Assembly (NCBI RefSeq): GCF_029227915.1 | Contig: NC_079877.1 | Coordinates: forward strand, 18,278,851 to 18,342,850 | Reading direction: 5' to 3' | Length of the DNA: 64,000 bases | DNA from: Hydractinia symbiolongicarpus | Lineage: Eukaryota > Cnidaria > Hydrozoa > Anthoathecata > Hydractiniidae | Shown: piece after piece, positions 53,559-63,779 of the stretch | How positions within the stretch are numbered: the stretch's first letter is position 1 | How the letters are laid out: every line of letters begins with the position of its first letter | The notes under the pieces: model-generated | What the model saw: only the letters and a program-made list of their open reading frames with translations | What the model was told of the DNA's origin: nothing | Database searches by the model: none | Program-made: the position numbers and the translations under genes

Positions 53559-54524
53559 TTAAGTATGGAGTTATATATGGGACAATATTTGTGTATGGTT
53601 TTCGTCGCGTCGTAAATGCTTTTCGTCGTGTCGTATCTTTCTTCGTGGTGTGGTTTTTGTCGCGTCGTATTTTTCTTTGTGGGGTGGTTTTACGTTTCGT
53701 CGAGTCGTATTTGTTTTCGTCGCGGCGTATTTCACTTTGCGGGGTATTTCACTTTGCGGGGTATTTCACTTTGCGGCGTATTTCACTTCATGGCGTATTT
53801 CACTTCGCGGCGTATTTTACTTTGTGGCGTATTTTACTTCGTAGCGAAAATTTTTATGCTTTTTTAACACGAAATTACGAAATTTGTGTAGCGCTTACAA
53901 GAAATTCAAGTCACATGAATAAAGTGCGGTAAAATAAACAAAATGTTTGGTGCTAAAAATTATATTCTATTTTTAAGTAGTTTTACATTTGTGATTATAA
54001 AGAAATATCATGTATTGTGTAAGAATTTTATGTAATAATTTATGTTTATGTAGTTAGTTTACTTGATAATAGATTGTACAGTGTAGCATGCTAAAAATGT
54101 ATAGCTAGGTAAATCTATGGCTAAGAATGTATCGTTTATTAAAACAAAATGACAATAAGAATAGCTAGCCAGTAGGAACACCAAAGCCACTAGAAAGAAA
54201 GTGAAATATATTGTGTAAAAGCTTAACAAAATTAATAATTCCGTGTAAAAAAAGCATAACCATTTCGCCACAAACTGAAATACCCCACGAAGTGACATAC
54301 GACACGACGAAACATGAGATCACATCACAACATGAGTAATACGCCACGACGAAAACCATTACTATGCGAAGAAAACCACACCACGAAGAAATATACGACG
54401 CGACGAAAACTATTACGAGTCCAAAAAAACCACGCCACGAAAAAAAATACGACACGACGAAAAGCATTACGACGCGACGAAAACCATACACGAATATTGT
54501 CCCACATATAACTCCATATGTTAA
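53559..54524. mobile_element. Foldback element with long inverted arms and TTAA flanks
   Basis: The left arm (from 53563) and the right arm (to 54520) share 'tatggagttatat', 'gggacaatatt' and 'gtgtatggttttcgtcgcg' in inverted order, over roughly 200 bp. Both ends border TTAA, the target of piggyBac and Kolobok families. The arms are built of 'cgtcgcgtcgta'-like short repeats. The interior has no transposase; the open frames come from the repeats. Confidence 0.75.
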
Positions 54525-54538
54525 GTACTGTAATAATT

Positions 54539-54797
54539 ATGTCTTCTTCGGATGAGTCGGAATCAAAATGTTCTAACGATGTACTGGTCTTCCAGTTTGA
54601 GCCTAAACGTAGCGAGGATTTATCGGACTCATCGTGGGTGACATATGACAGTGATAGCGATGGGGACATAGCAGAATTAAGGATTAACCTTGACGCTGCG
54701 TCGTGGTGTAAATGCAACAATTGCCGTCAAATGAGCACTGAAACTGAATGTTTTTGCTGTCACGAACTGGAATCAAGACATATATATAGCCTACAAG
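54539..54797 (+). CDS. First exon of a gene with a P2X7-tail-like cysteine domain
   Basis: ATG at 54539 opens a Ser/Asp-rich start (MSSSDESESK), an acidic segment and 'SWCKCNNCRQMSTETECFCC'. The WCxCxxC..M....ExxCC pattern resembles the cytoplasmic P2X7 'ballast' cysteine region, which also occurs as a stand-alone domain in many invertebrate, often transposon-linked genes. A GT donor follows 'ctacaag' at 54798. Following exons could not be found in the window, so it may be truncated. Confidence 0.5.
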
Positions 54798-55075
54798 GTG
54801 TGTACTTTTTAGCGGGATGTACGTAACATATTTGCCCATGCTGATTATTGAGTTTTTAAAAATATATTCTTTGGAAATAAAATGTATTGTCAATCACGAG
54901 GATTCTGATCCGATTGTTTTAAAGATAAGTTTTGATTTTTTGCTTTGTAACTTTTACATCCTAGTGCTGCCCACCAAACCATGTTTACAATATAAAAAGA
55001 AACATGTGGTTTTGGCTCTTGAGACGTCAGGAGGTATCCTGATGTTTTTTTTCAACATTTGAAGCGTGTTTTTAA
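54798..55075. other. Intron or spacer after the P2X7-like exon
   Basis: No recognised gene. Confidence 0.35.
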
Positions 55076-55470
55076 TGCTGCAATAATGGCGATCGAAGCA
55101 CAAGGTTTTATGAAAACATGGAATAAGTAAATCGTGTTTGAAGACTCTGCAGACTTGATTTTATTTGGAAGAGAATTCCATAATTGGGAGGCTATGTGTC
55201 CAAATGTTTGCAGCCCATATTTTCAAGGATGTAATCTAGATCTAACTAAAGCAACTTTAATTATATCCACTATCATTTCTAAACTGTAACACACTTTCCA
55301 TGTAAGAAGAATTCAATTTCGTGTGTTTTAGTAATTGTCTACAATGTTGCGCATGAATATGGATTCCACTTTAGATTGAGACGTTGCCCTTTTTAAAACT
55401 CTATCCACCTTCGCAATAGATTTTCTGCTATTAAATCCTCAGACTGAAGGACAATAATTCAAATCCGATG
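55075..55470 (-). pseudogene. C-terminal LINE reverse-transcriptase fragment
   Basis: The minus strand reads, with stops, 'RKSIAKVDRVLKRAT' and 'HIASQLWNSLPNKIKSAES', the usual end of Jockey/RTE-like ORF2 proteins. A separate small plus-strand fragment with 'CVKLLGIKFDTRLTFPEHI' lies at ~55,640-55,745, so the region is rearranged. Confidence 0.55.
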
Positions 55471-56082
55471 CTATGAATGTCACATATAATATAACTACTG
55501 TGTGCTCTTCTTCTCTCCGTTTGTTATAATTAAATACATAACACTCTGAAATTCTACTATGTTGACGTTAATACTTTTTGTGCATCGGATGAAACCCTTC
55601 ACGAAGTAAAATATATGTTGAACAACTTTTTAGGTCACCAGCTTTATGAACTTAAATTTGAATGGAGCAAATTTATCTGCATCCAAATGTGTAAAGCTTC
55701 TTGGTATTAAATTTGACACTAGGCTTACTTTTCCAGAACATATCGGCACACTGTGCCCTGAAGAGCATATCTTGGATTGCTGGTGATAAACAGAGAACGA
55801 GAATAATCTTTTCGAACAAAAACAAGTCTGTTTCATACAAGAAATATAGTGTGTATTTTACAGAACATTATGTTATATAGCGACATAACATCTCCCCATT
55901 GTCTAAATTTTACTCTGGGATCGCAATAAATACTTTTTTCGTGAGACAATATTTGGTTCGGTTAAAGTTTGATGTTTACTATTGTTCTTAGGTACTGGCC
56001 TTATAAATGAAATGTGAATTATTGACATCGATACAGTAAATTTGTTTGATAAATAATGTGTTTGGAATTTAACGAAACGATA

Positions 56083-56820
56083 TCACCAGTGTTGTCTCTG
56101 TGTAACAGGATGACTGTGCTTGTTGGAAGATTCCTTAGCCTTTTCGATGTATTTATCGTGATATTGTTTGACGGCATCTTGTTGTGTTGATGTGTATGGC
56201 TGCAATGACGGTATTCCAGTGTTGGTTTTTCGATTGAAGAACAATATGGATGGTTCTACATTAGTTGCAGGATGAATATAGTTTCTGTAATTCAGTAACA
56301 TTGAACGTAATGCGCCTTTCCAATCTTTACCAGCGTCGTAGAAGTGACGTATTAATTTAATTGGGTTTGGCATAAAACGTTCTGCTTTTCCATTACTTCT
56401 GGGCCAATACGGTGTAGACGGTTTATGTTGTATGCCACGTGATTTAAAAAATATCTCCATTTTCGCGACTGTCCCATGGGGGTCCATTATCTGTTGTTAT
56501 TTTATGAGGATAACCAAATAACGAAATTATATCGTCAAGAGGGCTCGATACAGTTTGATATGTTGTATTTTTCATAATTTCGATGATAGAAAATTTCGAA
56601 TATAAATCTGTAAGTACTAGGATCTTCTCATCAGTTGGCAAGGTGCCATAAAAACCCGCTACTATGTGTGACCAGGGTGACTTCGGTAATACTGTCATGT
56701 GTACAGGAGGCGTTTGTCGGGTATTGCTTAATTTCTGACATGATAAGCAAATACAAGATCTTCGATGTCCTTGTCTATTCTATACCAATAAACTTTGCTG
56801 CGTAAAATATTTTTCATCTT
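56083..56820 (-). pseudogene. Gypsy integrase (frameshifted)
   Basis: Core: 'ILVLTDLYSKFSIIEIMKN' (first Asp), 'HKITTDNGPPWDS' (second Asp), then after a frame change at 56,444-56,487 'PYWPRSNGKAERFMPNP' (Glu). The end of the preceding zinc-binding domain is in poor frame near 56,710-56,820. Confidence 0.8.
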
Positions 56821-57292
56821 AACAATACCAAGACATGTACGGTGTATCATATTCATAATTTTCTGTGTTATAATGATTTTGGTTTAAAAATACGATTATT
56901 ACGTAAAATAACACCATTGATTTTACAAAACTCGTGTTTGTAACTTTCATATTTTCTGAGCCTTGTTTGTAATTAATAGTGAAACGATAACTCTGCAGTT
57001 TCATTTGCCATCTTTCTATTCTAGGCGTAGCTCTAGTACGAGATGTGAAGATGAGTTTCAAATGATTGTGACGTTAAATTAGGCATGGTATAAGTATACA
57101 TGCCATCTACTAATACAATGAATTAGAGCCAGGGCTTCTTTCTCTGTTACGGAATATTTTTGCTCGGTAGTCGATAAGGCCCTTGATGTGTAACAAACAG
57201 GTCGAGGGTTACCAAAATCGTCTGATTGTAATAAGATGCCACCAATGGCGTAATTACTAGCGTCTACTTAAACAGTACTCGGTTTATGAGGA

Positions 57293-58012
57293 TTAAAAAA
57301 AAGGATACGACGGTGTTTGAGGTAATTCCGACTTTAATAGATCGAAGGAGTTTTGATGTTCATCGTTCCAAATATATTTAGAGTCTTTTTTCAAAAGTTG
57401 TCGAAGAGGTGTAGTTTTCTGTGAATAATTTTCAATTAATCGATTTATATACGTGCACAGTCCTAAAAAGGATTTTAATTCGCTTACGTTCTGCGGTGGG
57501 TTAGCATTTGACAAACATTCGACTTTCTTGGGATCGGGCTGGATACCGTTAGCTGATAAGACGATACCAAAAAATGAAATACTGCTTGGCCCAATTAAAC
57601 ACTTATCTGCATTAACTTTAAAACCATTTTCTTTTAAACGATTAAACAATTTCTCCAAAATTTTCTTATGTTCCTCTACGTCTTTAGAATACACTACTAT
57701 GTCATCACTGATACATTTTAAGCCACGTATGTCACAGATTTTGGATTGTAGACATTGTTGGAAAATGTCACCGGCATCGTTGATTCCATAAATCAAGCGG
57801 TTAAAATGATAAACACCTTCAGTGATAAAATTGGTTAATTTTCTCGACTCTTCGTCCAATTCTATTTGAGTGTATGCTTCCCTAAGGTCGATTTTACTAA
57901 ACACTTTGGAATCACTCACTTCGTCAACTAACGCGTCAATCGTCGGTATGGGAAATTTTGTACGGATGATTGCTTTATTTATTTTACGAGCGTCGAAAAA
58001 TAGGGAAATGTA
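57293..58012 (-). pseudogene. Gypsy reverse transcriptase (N-terminus missing)
   Basis: Motifs: 'FFDARKINKAI', 'FSKIDLREAYTQIEL', 'HFNRLIYGINDAGDIFQQ', 'ISDDIVVYSKD' (Asp-Asp box with Ser before it instead of Ala/Val) and 'FFGIVLSANGIQPDPKKVE', then 'LKSFLGLCTYINRLIENYS'. The open frame to 58045 includes a few residues contributed by P2. RNase H remnants follow down to ~56,819. Confidence 0.85.
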
Positions 58013-58313
58013 TGTTCTAGCACAGTCGCGTGCGCATAATACCATATTGAGCTATGGAATTCAAGGAGTTATCCCTAATAATCAGTACAATGTCGTGACG
58101 TCATCAAAAATCATACAAAAAGGAGTCCAAAATTTTCTAGCACAATTCCCTAAAAGTCTACGCATATCAAGGGTAAGTCGCTATCATACAAAAATGAGCA
58201 GAACGGGGGGATTCCCTAAAAATCAACGCATGCGCAGTAAAGAGGGGAATAACTGTGTTAGTTTTGAGAAGAATGATATCTTCCGACGACGTTAAAATCC
58301 ATACAATAAATAA

Positions 58314-61300
58314 ATGGATGCATACAACCTGAAACAATTTCGTGATATCGCAAAAGGTCGTGGTTTATGTAGGGGTATTATAGGCTACGTAAGGCCGAAT
58401 TGGTTGCTCTATTGGAGGATGTATCACAGAAACCGGCCAAGCCTATAACGCCTGAGGATATGGACTTATTTGAGACGCAGGAGATGGCCAAGACCCGTCC
58501 AACTATTGGGGGTAAAATCAATGAATGGTATAATTGGGTATTGCCACCATCTGAGATGGACATTTTTGAGAAACAGGAACTGTCGAAAAATCGTTTTGAT
58601 TTAAGGGATAAGATGCAGGGATTTTATAATTGGCTTGTGGATGCTGTCGCCAAACCTATGAAAAAGGGAGTCAAGAGCACCTATGCAGCATTCAAACGCG
58701 GGGTTATGGGTTTCTATAATGGGACAGCCAATACGAGGCCTACACTTCATGACGAGGTAGAAAAAGAGGCCGAGGAAGATTTTCTAAACAATCAACCGGT
58801 GCAGGACTATATCCCCCAAGAACATAAGCATGCTCTCCACAGGGTCTTCCGAAGTTTTCGCATTCCTGGCATAGGAGGGGCCGACGTCGACGGGTATATA
58901 GGGATTGTGCGACCAAACGTGAAAGCCTTGGTTGAGGACCAGGTGGAAGATATGGGGTCGGCAAAGATACACTTATTCCTGTGGATCATGTGGAAGAAGA
59001 AGAAGACGAACCCGGAGCAGGCGAACGACGGGGAGTATATTGAGGTGGAGAAGGTCTTCCATAGTAATATGGCCTCAGTATTCCAAGGTAGCGACGTAGA
59101 CGATATGTTAGATATGATGTTTGCTCAAATCAAAACAGGTGTGGAACATTCAGCACTACCCCAAAGTGGTTTTACAATTAGTAGAACACTATACCTTGAT
59201 GCCGACTTCCACAAATTGAGGCTAACAAGGGGTTCATCGTACATTGAACTGCCTAAATGGATATCTTCAAAAAAGGCCGTTATTAATGAAGGTGAATGAA
59301 GAAGGTGAATGAAGACGAAGAGTGTTTCAAGTGGAGTATAATAGCATCCTTACATCACGAGGAGATAGGGAGGAACCCAAATCGAATATCTCAGATGAAA
59401 CCCTATGTAGACTTGGGTTGGTATGGAGTTTCCAAGTTTGAAAAGAATAACCCTGACATTGCAGTAAACGTATTGTACGTAATGGGGAAGAAGATCAACA
59501 TCCTACGTCGATCCGAGTACAATATTAGGCGCAACAAACAGGTTAATCTGTTGCTTATCACCGATGATAAAAGGAGACATTATAAAGCGGTCAAAAGTCT
59601 ATCGCGACTCCTGGATAGTGATACCTCGAAAAATACAGCAAAAATGCACTTCTGCCTAAACTGCCTACAGGCCTTTCCCACAATTGAATCAAGGGACAAG
59701 CACCATGGCTACTGCAAGGACGATGAGGCGGTCAAAATCACCATGCTAACAGAGGCCGAAAAATGGTTATTTTATAGGGATGGACAACAGCAATTCAAGG
59801 TACCCTTTGCTATCTATGCGGACTCCGAAAGCCTGCTAGTCCCGGTAGAGGATGCAAGAGGCAAAAAGACTAAAAAGCTAAGCATATACCATCTGGATGG
59901 TGTACGTATAGCACCTTTGCCTATAGGGATGTGCCGGACCCACTAACGGTATACAGAGGCGAGGACTGGGTGACGAGGTTCGTCAACCATCTGGAGGATG
60001 AGGTGAAACGTCTCTATTATACCTACCCGCAGAGGGAAGTGCTGCCTCTAACAGAGGTCCTAAAAAGACAACATGACGAGGCCACGAACTGTCATATCTG
60101 CCTAAAACCATTCGATGACTGTGAGAATAACCGCAAAGTCAGGGACCATTGTCACTATACAGGACAATATAGAGGTGTCGCAAATAAAAGTTGCAATATC
60201 AAATACAAGATACCTAGCCATATACCCGTGATATTCCACAACTTGTCAGGGTATGACGCACACCTGGTTATCCGGGAACTGGGTGAGAAGTATGATACTC
60301 AGGACATTGGTTGTATAGCCGAAAACACGGAGAAATATATCAGCTTCAACGTTAAAATCAAGGTACTACTTGGAGGTATGGGGTATGGTGATGGGGAAAG
60401 TACAAGACAATCGAAATCAGGTTCATAGATTCCTATCGATTCATGGCATCAAGCCTAGACAAATTGGCAGACAACCTCAACGATGAACAGTGTAAAAATC
60501 TCCGTTGGTTTTTCAATGAGGATGACACATTTAAGCTCGTGCGCAGAAAAGGCGTGTATCCTTATGAGTATATGGATGGATGGCAGCGATTCGAAGAGTC
60601 GGAGTTACCTCTCAAGGATGCCTTTTACAGCAAGCTGAACATGAAGGGTATCAGCGATGAAGATTATCAATACGCAAAAAAGGCATGGAATGTCATTACC
60701 CCAGATGGTGATAACGTCACCATGGGAGACTACCAGGATGTGTACCTCAGCACGGACGTACTGCCGACGTCTTCGAGACATTTCGAAACGTGTGCTTGAC
60801 GAACTACAAGCTTGATCCTGCACACTTCTACAACGCACCTGGCTTAGCCTGGAAGGCAGCACTCAAGTATACCGGAATCAAGCTAGAGCTCCTTACAGAT
60901 CCCGATATGCTCCTGATGTTCGAGAATAGCATAAGAGGGATATAACCCAGGCTGTACACCGGTATGCCAAACCAAATAACAAGTACATGGGAGACCAGTA
61001 TAACTCGGACGAGGAGTCATCATACCTCCAGTACCTTGATGCAAACAAACTATACGGCTGGGCGATGCGCCAAGATCTGCCCACGGATGGTTTCAAATGG
61101 GTGTCGAATGTCGAGGCCTTTACAGAAAAGCGGATCGGGAAGCTCGTTGAGTAAAATAGGCATGGGTATATCCTGGAGGTAGATACTGACTACCTGGAGA
61201 GACTACACGACAAGCATAACGAGTTGCCGTTCCTACCGGAATGCACGATGGTCCATAGGGTAGAGAAACTAGTTCCGAATCTGGAGGACAAGCGTAGATA

Positions 61301-62155
61301 TGTGGTGCATATCAGGACCCTTCACGAGGATATAAAGCATGGGCTTGAATTGAAGAAAGTACGCAGGGTCATCCGGTTTAACCAGAATTCGTGGCTGAAG
61401 GGCTATATAGATTACAACACGAGGCTGAGAACGAATGCAAAAAACAAGTTCGAGAAGGACTTTTATAAGCTGATGAATTTAAGCGTATTTGCCAAGACCA
61501 TGGAAAATATCCGGAACCACCGCAACATCCGACTGGTCACCAATGAGGATAAGTATACGAAGTTTGTTATTAAACCAAATTTCAAGGGCGGAAGCAGGTT
61601 TAGCAAAAACCTAGTAGGCGTTGAAATGGGCAAAACCGAGGTCAAGATGAACAAGCCGGTGTATATAGGACAGGCCATTCTGGATATGTCGAAGCTAGTC
61701 ATGTACGAGCTCCATTATGACTACATGCAGCCTAAATATGGTTCTAAAATACAGCTCTGTTACATGGACACGGACAGCTTCGTTTACCATATACGAACGG
61801 AGGACTCTTATAGGGATATCGCTGTTGAAGCACGCTTCGATATAAGTGCGTATAATCCGGATGATAGAAGGCCTCTCCCAGTAGGCAAGAACAAGAAGGT
61901 GATCGCAAAGCCAAGGCCGTGAAGAGGTGTGTCACGAAAAAATCCATAACCTTCGATGACTATCGGCGGTGTCTGGAGGAGGGCGTTGACGTCTACAACA
62001 GCCAGGTATTGATACAAAACAAGAACCATGCGGTATACACCCAAGAGGTGAACAAGTTGGCACTCAACAGGGCAGATGACAAACGTATCGTACAACCGGA
62101 CCAGATTGCGGCGCTTGCCCGTGGCCATTACCGCCTAGCGTCCACAGGGGAATAA
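58314..62155 (+). pseudogene. POLB: Family B polymerase of P2, multiply broken
   Basis: Same order as in P1: a SAP-like motif from 58314 ('YNLKQFRDIAKGRG', then in another frame 'RLRKAELVALLE'), a linker in which an 'MDxFExQExxK' unit occurs twice, the 'EECFKW' domain, a C2-type finger, exonuclease 'YADSESL' (Asp-Ser instead of Asp-Phe), the endonuclease-VII-like finger, 'HNLSGYDAH', 'DANKLYGWAM', 'NLSVFAKTMEN' (Ala for Gly) and 'YMDTDSFVY'. Breaks occur near 58,375, 59,290, 59,930, 60,400, 60,770, 60,940, 61,154 and 61,905. At the last, about 35 codons including the KxY region are missing. Confidence 0.88.
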
Positions 62156-62156
62156 A

Positions 62157-62225
62157 ATGGACATATGCTTACTAATCGCTATAGTCCTGCCGTATGCCAT
62201 GATCGCTTATATACTTTTTCGATAA
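62157..62225 (+). CDS. 22-residue hydrophobic micro-ORF
   Basis: The ATG follows the polymerase stop by one base. Nearly the whole peptide is a membrane segment (LLIAIVLPYAMIAYILF). Its position and composition fit the single-span N-terminus that the P1 homologue of the next gene has and the P2 copy lacks. It may be that segment now separated. Confidence 0.4.
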   Translation: MDICLLIAIVLPYAMIAYILFR

Positions 62226-62240
62226 AGACGTATAATAAAG

Positions 62241-62738
62241 ATGCCGTCCGATCTTGAACAAGTATTCGATAATGCCTCTGCAGAATACGAGCAGATAGAG
62301 AAACCTATCGATAAGCGTCGGGTCCTGAAAGAGGCCCTGAGGAAAGGCAAGGGTCATCTCCGACCAAAAAAATGCACAGAGGTATTTATTGACAAGGCTC
62401 CGGAGGAAGCAATCGACAAGGTCCATACCGAGTATGTACAGCGAGAACTCCAAGAGAAAGGGGAGAAAACAGCTAGGGCACTGTCTACCCATGTTAACAG
62501 ATTGTATGCTTGCGTGATTGGAAACTTTGTAGATATAGACAGTGTAGATGAATTGCGCAGGGATATCGAAGAAGACCCTATAATCCGAGACTCCATGGCA
62601 GATCTAGGTATGCTCGTATACTGTACCATCGGTAGGTGTTTAGCCCCGCTCCTCGTGGCAGGCCATACCGCTTGGCATATGAGCAAGAAGAAGAAGGATG
62701 CGGAGAATGAGGTGGAAGAGGCTGAGACGGTGCTATAA
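62241..62738 (+). CDS. P2 homologue of the P1 gene at 12958
   Basis: 165 residues with an intact frame. A charged helical N-terminus is followed by 'VDELRRDIEEDPIIRDSMAD', which aligns with 'SDDLENDPFLNSALQRF' of P1, and a conserved hydrophobic stretch 'CLAPLLVAGHTAWH' (P1 'LLSPISVGLITGRHY'). It is followed four bases later by the next gene, as in P1's compact module. Confidence 0.7.
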   Translation: MPSDLEQVFDNASAEYEQIEKPIDKRRVLKEALRKGKGHLRPKKCTEVFIDKAPEEAIDKVHTEYVQRELQEKGEKTARALSTHVNRLYACVIGNFVDIDSVDELRRDIEEDPIIRDSMADLGMLVYCTIGRCLAPLLVAGHTAWHMSKKKKDAENEVEEAETVL

Positions 62739-62742
62739 TAAA

Positions 62743-62997
62743 ATGAGTAAAGAGAAACAAAAACAACAGGAGAGAGTCATTACAAAACCACCAAAGCATC
62801 CGATAAGGGTTGCGCAGGGGCACAAGTTGGCGGCACTCATGAGGAAGAGGAAGGAAAAAATGAAACAACAAGAGGGTACTGTAGAGCCTGCAGTCAAAAC
62901 CTCTTCTGAGACCAGTTCCGTACAGTCAATGGACAGTGTATACCTTTATGGAGTCGGGACCTTGGCCATATTGGCAATAGGTGTCGGGGTTTGGTAA
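62743..62997 (+). CDS. P2 homologue of the P1 gene at 13532
   Basis: 84 residues from the ATG at 62743 (the frame is open upstream but overlaps the previous gene). Basic N-terminus with 'PKHPIRVAQGHKLAALMRK', matching the P1 pattern K-x-P-x-x-V-x-x-G-x-x-L-A; Ser/Thr/Glu linker; C-terminal membrane segment (YLYGVGTLAILAIGVGVW). A 21-residue frame (62998-63063) follows directly and has no clear partner. Confidence 0.65.
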   Translation: MSKEKQKQQERVITKPPKHPIRVAQGHKLAALMRKRKEKMKQQEGTVEPAVKTSSETSSVQSMDSVYLYGVGTLAILAIGVGVW

Positions 62998-63132
62998 ATG
63001 TTTAACAGGGGTAAAAATGAATCCCAAAACACCACATCAGAGCCCCGACAACAGGGCAAATAAGGAAAAACTCAGCCAAATATTGATATTTTTAAGGTGC
63101 AATGATTTTTTCTAAAAAAAGACACTTAATAA

Positions 63133-63400
63133 ATGACAAGCAAGCATGATGATAGCAATATGGGACTGAAAGAGTCGATGGTCATTGATTCCCTCTGGGA
63201 ATCGGTCAGAGTAGTCTCATACACAATCCTGATCGCCATGGGAGCAAAGAAGGCTTTGGGGGGGGGGTTTTAGACCTGGGGCCAAGATGGACCTGGAGGA
63301 CGGTCTGAAGTTTACCGGCTATATGACGGCAGCGATCCTGTTCGACGAATACGCGATAAAACAAGGGTGGTACAAAAAGTCATTGATGTCTCCAAAATAG
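63133..63400 (+). pseudogene. P2 homologue of the P1 75-residue gene, frameshifted in a G run
   Basis: 'ESVRVVSYTILIAMGAKKAL' corresponds to the P1 membrane segment. After a run of ten G (63,258-63,267) the frame is lost, and the expected 'MDLEDGLKFTGYM' and 'FDEYAIKQGW' follow in the next frame up to a TAG at 63400. Confidence 0.6.
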
Positions 63401-63414
63401 ACCGCATAGTAAAG

Positions 63415-63441
63415 TTTCTATATCTCCCGGAGATATAGAAA
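63415..63441 (+). terminator. Perfect 13-bp hairpin after the 75-residue homologue
   Basis: tttctatatctcc / ggagatatagaaa around a single central C, 14 nt after the stop at 63400 and just before the next start. The sequence differs from the P1 hairpins but the placement is the same. Confidence 0.6.
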
Positions 63442-63442
63442 T

Positions 63443-63779
63443 ATGATGGAAGAGACCAAAAACTGCTCCAAGTGTTCGAAATCCCTTACCCTAACTAACG
63501 AGTACGTGTATTCCCTGCCTTGATCTTAAGGGGCTGTCAAAAGGTCGCCCCAGACGCCGCATCTATATGCAGCCATTACATGAGTTGATAATCCTGCTGC
63601 AGGATCATATTTAGGCCAAGTTTTTCGAAGGTTATACTTGGGAAAATTTCGAGTTACACGTATACCATAAGACATCCTTTAGATACCAGGAAACATTTAA
63701 ATCTCCAACGCTTGCCGAGGTGGCTAAGGAACTGCACAGGGCGCACCCTGCAATATTAAATGACAGACAAACACTGTAG
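63443..63779 (+). pseudogene. P2 gene with N-terminal CxxC, broken
   Basis: ATG at 63443 gives 'EETKNCSKCSKSLTL' and a stop at 63523. The neighbouring frame continues 'KGRPRRRIYMQPLHELIILL', a TAG, then 'FFEGYTWENFELHVYHKTSF' and 'TLAEVAKELHRAHPAI' to a TAG at 63777-63779. I infer one gene with a frameshift and one stop. Function unknown. Confidence 0.4.

Larger units (their letters stand above)
56083..58012 (-). mobile_element. Gypsy (Ty3) retrotransposon pol, decayed and cut by P2
   Basis: Minus-strand order: reverse transcriptase, RNase H, integrase. No LTR is visible. The reverse transcriptase begins abruptly near 58,010, where P2 sequence starts, so only the 3' part of pol is in the window. 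Confidence 0.8.

Noticed and set aside
53528-53932. Three overlapping frames rich in Phe, Arg and Ser
   Set aside because: They are the reading of short 'cgtcg' and 'cacttcgcggcgtattt' repeats in the arm of a foldback element.
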